64,000 nt of DNA from Larimichthys crocea (lineage: Eukaryota > Chordata > Actinopteri > Sciaenidae): the NCBI RefSeq assembly GCF_000972845.2, contig NC_040033.1, forward strand, positions 264,179-328,178, read 5' to 3'. The notes under the pieces are model-generated. The model searched no databases and was not told the origin of the DNA. It worked only from the letters and a program-made list of their open reading frames with translations. Position 1 is the first letter of the stretch; each line of letters opens with the position of its first letter. The position numbers and the translations under genes were made by a program. This document shows, one piece after another, positions 63,237 through 64,000 of the stretch.

Positions 63237-64000
63237 GACCGACAAACATCACAAGGCATCTTTACATTGTCAAATCTGGCCCTCTTTTAAAGTTTGGACT
63301 CTCCTGGTGTATATAAATGCAGGCAGGGGCGCCATGTAGGGGGGAAAAGTTAGGACAATTCCAAGGGCCCATGACTGACAGGGGCCCCCAAAAAATAGGT
63401 AAACACCAATATTAAATGATTAAACCATCATCATTGAGTATATATATTTCAAATATAATAATCAAATTATTATCTCTTTGTTTTTACGTGTTCTGGGCAG
63501 TAAAAGTTAAATAAAAATGGCCTTTAGCACATTTTTAATCTTGCATCAAACAGTGAACTGCACTGCAGACTGTACAAATCACCAGCAGTAAATATTGTGC
63601 TAGTCCTAGTATTGAACTACAAGACGCAAAACAGGTGCAGGCCTTTGATTAGAGTTCTGTGAAGTTTTTGATGGGATAGTTCGGTCCTAGAGATGTGGGG
63701 ACAACAGCTGAGCAGAGGGGCCCAATTAGATTTTTTTGTCATGGGGCCCTAAATTCCTGGAGGCGCCCCTGAATGCATGTACAGGTGACAGTCTATAAGT
63801 AGGGATGTGTATAGTACATACATATACTAGATTTATCGAGGTTAAAGGAGATTAATTATTAAGTTTGTGTTTTTTTTTTTGTTCTCCATCACCCTGTGAA
63901 CATCAACACCACATTTACACTGTTGATGTAATCCAAGTGAAAGGCTGTAAAAGTAGCGGGATTACTCTCTAAACTGTCTGTTACTGATCTCATTTATATT
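63237..64000 (+). repeat. second version of eif2s3 intron 1 start (partner 53450-53999)
   Basis: Begins gaccgacaaacatcacaagg exactly as at 53450 and continues in parallel to the window end (actgatctcatttatatt). It includes a longer 448-bp form of the hAT MITE (63324-63771) with flanks aatgcagg / aatgcatg. Two segments, about 24 bp (gggcccatgactgacagggg region) and about 175 bp (63451-63640), are missing from the 53.5-kb version. No exon is included. Confidence 0.9.

Overview
The window looks like nuclear DNA of a teleost fish, probably a percomorph. It has multi-exon vertebrate genes with GT-AG introns, abundant (CA)n, (TATC)n and (CTTT)n microsatellites, Tc1 and hAT type elements, and fish-type NLR immune genes (FISNA-NACHT-LRR with an N-terminal RING). 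All identifications come from reading translated exons and recalling protein families; no search was run.

Layout: (1) 246-8760, plus strand, the 3' 19 exons of rmc1, the RAB7 GEF subunit of the MON1-CCZ1 complex. Its introns hold a 31-bp minisatellite, a retroposon with target-site duplication and a Tc1 copy. (2) About 9.2-27.1 kb, a cluster of NLR copies: A (10.2-15.2 kb), B (19.7-21.7 kb), C (23.5-26.6 kb) and an inverted LRR exon at 17.4 kb. All are broken by many small indels and interrupted by two N gaps. A 2291-bp segment is perfectly repeated on the right side of both gaps. (3) 28.2-32.5 kb, microsatellites, a CpG-rich segment and a CA-rich minisatellite, all present twice around a third gap. 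(4) 34.07-48.86 kb, a clean three-gene block: mynn (+), lrrc34 (+), lrrc31 (-). Human 3q26.2 has the same neighbours. (5) 50.85-58.56 kb, minus strand, eif2s3 (eIF2 gamma). Exons 2-12 are clean; exon 1 lies 5 kb away beyond a repeated, palindromic and noise-filled intron. (6) 58.6-63.2 kb, mostly repeat-derived intergenic DNA with a CpG-rich candidate first exon near 61.7-62.0 kb. (7) After a fourth gap, 63237-64000 repeats eif2s3 intron 1.

The housekeeping genes are intact with textbook splice sites. The patches next to gaps (about 10-32 kb and 53.8-58.5 kb) show dense single-base indels, repeated flanks and a fold-back palindrome. That pattern points to gap filling with uncorrected long reads, so frameshifts there should not be read as true gene death without resequencing.

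The most interesting biology is in the NLR cluster: an interferon-response-like motif kept in front of each copy, a RING-to-NACHT internal deletion at a short microhomology, and a terminal exon in LRR phase encoding a 44-residue tail with 13 tyrosines and 13 acidic residues. Elsewhere, mynn has long Arg-Gly tracts not recalled from mammalian myoneurin, and an RFX X-box-like site overlaps the lrrc34 start codon.
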